Source: Oligoflexia bacterium
Lineage (GTDB): Bacteria > Bdellovibrionota > UBA1018 > CAIPTA01
Reading direction: 5' to 3'
NCBI GenBank assembly: GCA_023954355.1
Contig: JAMLID010000013.1
Location: forward strand, 1 to 64,000
DNA: 64,000 bases
Below, in pieces: positions 61,728 to 64,000 of this stretch (position 1 is the stretch's first letter; every line of letters begins with the position of its first letter). A model generated the notes under the pieces. The model saw only the letters and a program-made list of their open reading frames with translations. It searched no databases and was not told where the DNA came from. The position numbers were made by a program, and so were the translations under genes.

Positions 61728-63032
61728 ATGAAATTTTTTCATCAAATTATATTCGCTACTATCACTTTTTTTATACTTTTATCCTGCTCACATAACGCAC
61801 GAACTGTTCGTGAGCCAACATCTATTGACTTAGGCTATAAGCCAATATTAGCCGAAGATTTTGATAGGAGATCTCTAGTAACACAAAATGAACTAAATAA
61901 TAACGGCCTCAGTGCAGATGACTTGTACCAGTTTGTTGGTGCATACAATAATGTTGAGTATACGCCTTTGGTTGATTTAATTAGACTAGCTAAAAAATCT
62001 ATCGATATTGAAATATATGAAATGACAGACCACTCCGTATTAAAAGAATTAAAAAATGCTATAGATAGGGGCGTTAGAGTAAGAATTGTTAAAGATCCAA
62101 GTCCAGTGAACGCTAAATGCAATCTATTTAGTATAAGCCAAGACACAGTTCAGAAAAAAGATTCTCGTAGCTGTTTAAGAGAAAAAGAATTTGTAGCCTA
62201 TGTGAAAAACTCGAAAGGTGGAGCTTTTGTTCCTTTTGTGAAGTCAGAGCTTTGTGGAAAGTCAGCAGAAGAGGTAAGAGGTGTTTGTTATCAGCACGGG
62301 AAAATGGTTATTGTTGATGAAAGAGTTGTTTTACTTAGCACAGGTAATTTTAGTGCATCAAACTTGTGTAGTGGTTCGACAAGCAAATGCAATCGCGATT
62401 TTACATACGTCACGAGAGATTCAGATGTGGTTTCTGGACTGCAGCACGTATTTGAAAATGATTTGAATCAAAAAAGATATTTATTAAAAGATCAACTAGA
62501 TAGAGCATCTGGTTTTGATCAAAAATTTACGGTTAGCCCATATTCGCTCGAGCCTTTGATTCAGATGGTTCGAGAAGCAAAACATAGCTTACAAATACAA
62601 AATCAGTATATGAAAGAAAAAAACTGGAACCAAGCGATAAAAGATGCGGCTCGGAGAGGAGTTAGAGTTGAGTTGATGATGACAAGCGCTTGCGCTTTTG
62701 CACCACCGAAAGGCAAAGATAAAAAAAATCTTGCTGCTTTATACCAAGATTTTGAAAACTCGGGAGTGAGTCTAAGATTTTTTACAAGCCAAATGGAACA
62801 AAATGGGCGCAAAGGATATTTGCACTCGAAAATAATGATTGTTGATGCAGAGAAGGTTTGGATTGGATCTGTGAATGGTTCAACTAGTGCTACTTCATAC
62901 AATAGAGAATTTGGAATATTTTTTAATCATCCAGATAGAGTAAAAAAACTTGTGAGTGTTTTGCAGCAAGATTTTACACATGAAAAAAGCGAAAATTGGC
63001 AAGAAACACTTAACTGTGTAAAAGATCGGTAG
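61728..63032 (+). CDS. Phospholipase D-like lipoprotein with two HKD motifs
   Basis: A 434-aa predicted lipoprotein: signal peptide with lipobox L-L-S-C (Cys20). Both PLD-superfamily motifs are complete: H190-G-K-M-V-I-V-D followed by S-T-G-N-F-S, and H366-S-K-I-M-I-V-D followed by G-S-V-N-G-S. It should act as a phosphodiesterase on phospholipid or nucleic acid from the envelope side. Cys residues cluster between 131 and 221, suggesting disulfides. The substrate and physiological role (cardiolipin synthesis, lipid turnover or a secreted effector) are not determined by sequence. Confidence 0.9.
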   Translation: MKFFHQIIFATITFFILLSCSHNARTVREPTSIDLGYKPILAEDFDRRSLVTQNELNNNGLSADDLYQFVGAYNNVEYTPLVDLIRLAKKSIDIEIYEMTDHSVLKELKNAIDRGVRVRIVKDPSPVNAKCNLFSISQDTVQKKDSRSCLREKEFVAYVKNSKGGAFVPFVKSELCGKSAEEVRGVCYQHGKMVIVDERVVLLSTGNFSASNLCSGSTSKCNRDFTYVTRDSDVVSGLQHVFENDLNQKRYLLKDQLDRASGFDQKFTVSPYSLEPLIQMVREAKHSLQIQNQYMKEKNWNQAIKDAARRGVRVELMMTSACAFAPPKGKDKKNLAALYQDFENSGVSLRFFTSQMEQNGRKGYLHSKIMIVDAEKVWIGSVNGSTSATSYNREFGIFFNHPDRVKKLVSVLQQDFTHEKSENWQETLNCVKDR

Positions 63033-63102
63033 TTCTAAAGTAAATCACTCATATATAGAATAGAGGTTTCAAGTTCGGTGTCTTATTTGCCGATTTTAGA
63101 TT

Positions 63103-63828
63103 GTGGGTATATTTTTTTTGATTTTCAATCTTTCTGTCTCAGTAGTGTCTTTTGCAGCTGAGTGCAATCTTGATAGTTCTGACTTATCAAGATGGAAAAA
63201 CCGCGACACCGACCCTGAGATTCGCTCTACTTTAGCGAAGTGCTTTATTCACAATTATTTAGCAAATAATTCTGTTTCTCATACAGCCGTACAAATTTTA
63301 AAAGATAAGAGTGAAGATCTCTTTCTTAGAGAAGATATAGTTGCGTCGTTCGGCGAGGTTGATTTTAGAAAAAGAGTAATTGTTTCTGGCGTTAAAGCAA
63401 AAAAACTGTCAGATCAAGACCAGGCAGCCATCGATAGAACAGTTGCTAGTGCAAATGATCTATTGGCGGTTGCGCAATCGATTACAGAAATGGAAGAAAT
63501 TTCTTCTGTGACAACTTATGAAAAAGAAATTTTTAGAGCCATTAGTCAGGTAGCACTAGATCAAGACAATCATATTATATTAAGAGAGATGGCTGTAAGA
63601 ACTTTAGAAAATGCTCTCAAGTCTGTTGTAAAGAGTGGAATGTATGATGAGCGCCTAGTAAAAATCTCAAAAGATACATTCAATCGTCTTTCTATAGATA
63701 AAGACAGCAGTTTGCTTCAAGTAGACTCGTCTATTGAACGCTTGGCGAATCTTGGGATTCCATCTTTTCGAGCGATTCAGAGTGGTCGTGCAATTTCTTC
63801 GATAAAAAAGAAACCAATTAGCGAATAA
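63103..63828 (+). CDS. Exported helical-repeat protein of unknown function
   Basis: A 241-aa protein from GTG 63103 with a signal peptide (about 1-19, ending S-F-A-A). The rest is alpha-helical with HEAT/ARM-like spacing (D-P-E-I-R-S-T-L-A-K-C-F; I-L-R-E-M-A-V-R-T-L-E-N-A-L). Two Cys (C21 and C47) could pair. A flexible basic tail S-I-K-K-K-P-I-S-E ends it. I do not recognise the family. It follows the PLD lipoprotein by 70 nt and converges with the ComEC-like gene. Confidence 0.65.
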   Translation: MGIFFLIFNLSVSVVSFAAECNLDSSDLSRWKNRDTDPEIRSTLAKCFIHNYLANNSVSHTAVQILKDKSEDLFLREDIVASFGEVDFRKRVIVSGVKAKKLSDQDQAAIDRTVASANDLLAVAQSITEMEEISSVTTYEKEIFRAISQVALDQDNHIILREMAVRTLENALKSVVKSGMYDERLVKISKDTFNRLSIDKDSSLLQVDSSIERLANLGIPSFRAIQSGRAISSIKKKPISE

Positions 63829-63838
63829 ATGTAAGATT

Positions 63839-64000
63839 TTAAAAAATATGAATGCTTCCACTTTCGTCGGTACGCATAATCTCAAAATTTAATTTTTTTA
63901 GTCGATGAATTACATCGGGGTGAGGATGTCCGTAATTATTTTTTCCTACAGAAATTAAAGCTGTTTTTGCTCGAGTGTTTTTAAGCCATGCGTTTGAGCT
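63839..64000 (-). CDS. ComEC/Rec2-like protein, C-terminal fragment (5' end outside window)
   Basis: On the minus strand the last 53 codons of a gene are visible, entering from the right edge. The residues include T-A-L-I-S-V-G-K-N-N-Y-G-H-P-H-P-D-V, then R-L-K-K-L-N-F-E-I and R-T-D-E-S-G-S-I. This is the characteristic end of the beta-lactamase-like domain of the DNA-uptake channel ComEC. The stop is at 63839-63841. Only this end is in the window. Confidence 0.8.
   Translation of the reverse strand, partial: SSNAWLKNTRAKTALISVGKNNYGHPHPDVIHRLKKLNFEIMRTDESGSIHIF

Overview
The window is AT-rich DNA from a Gram-negative, flagellated, LPS-producing bacterium. It carries KDO synthesis and LPS-export genes (kdsB, kdsA, kdsC, lptC/A, lptB), rpoN, a fliL-type gene, a bactofilin, a Gld-type ABC exporter, and many secreted or lipidated proteins of no obvious family. 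TTG and GTG starts and ATGA-type overlaps are common. The mix (tryptophan dioxygenase, ThyX, B12-dependent MetH, GldFG plus DUF4340, an InsA-type IS typical of delta-proteobacteria) suggests a Bdellovibrio-like or other delta-proteobacterial lineage. This is inferred from gene content; there is no rRNA in the window to confirm it.

Layout. 1-5.8 kb: a Thr-repeat lipoprotein, then catabolic genes (flavin monooxygenase plus tryptophan 2,3-dioxygenase, divergent from a DmpE/DmpH-like hydratase/decarboxylase pair), thyX and a LysR regulator. 6.0-14.9 kb: an accessory operon of four consecutive exported proteins (388, 177, 980 and 1255 aa). All four share one module of about 140-150 residues, a beta-rich domain interrupted by a charged helical hairpin. 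They are combined with IPT/TIG, PKD, Hcp-like Sel1 and HExxH metallopeptidase parts. 14.9-15.8 kb: a poorly coding stretch, a 23S-IVP/Avd-type four-helix-bundle gene behind a perfect hairpin, and an overlapping 43-aa membrane protein. 15.9-28.6 kb: housekeeping genes (alpha/beta hydrolase, FHA-like protein, metH, recG, greA, carB) with small unknown proteins between them.

28.6-33.2 kb: polysaccharide genes (O-antigen ligase/polymerase, two GT4 glycosyltransferases, a UDP-glucuronate-decarboxylase-like SDR). 33.2-39.9 kb: a CheW-like fragment, a badly decayed IS, fliL, ald, an MBL hydrolase, an SDR, and a bactofilin with a membrane partner. 40-43.4 kb: a pseudo-receiver/coiled-coil protein, a diguanylate cyclase and a metallophosphoesterase in one operon. 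44.9-53.5 kb: a long co-directional run kdsB (frameshifted), pyrG, unknown, kdsA, kdsC, an LptC-LptA-like fusion, lptB, rpoN, hpf, rimK-like. 54.05-55.04 kb: an intact IS1-like element sitting exactly between the ends of two convergent genes. 55.6-61.7 kb: rdgB followed by a Gld-type ABC export operon. 61.7-64 kb: a phospholipase-D-fold lipoprotein, a helical secreted protein, and the 3' end of a ComEC-like gene on the minus strand.

The most likely undescribed system is the four-gene 6.0-14.4 kb operon. The repeated split module reads as a shared docking or assembly domain for a cell-surface or secreted complex that includes a putative metalloprotease. No tRNA, rRNA, CRISPR array or phage was seen.
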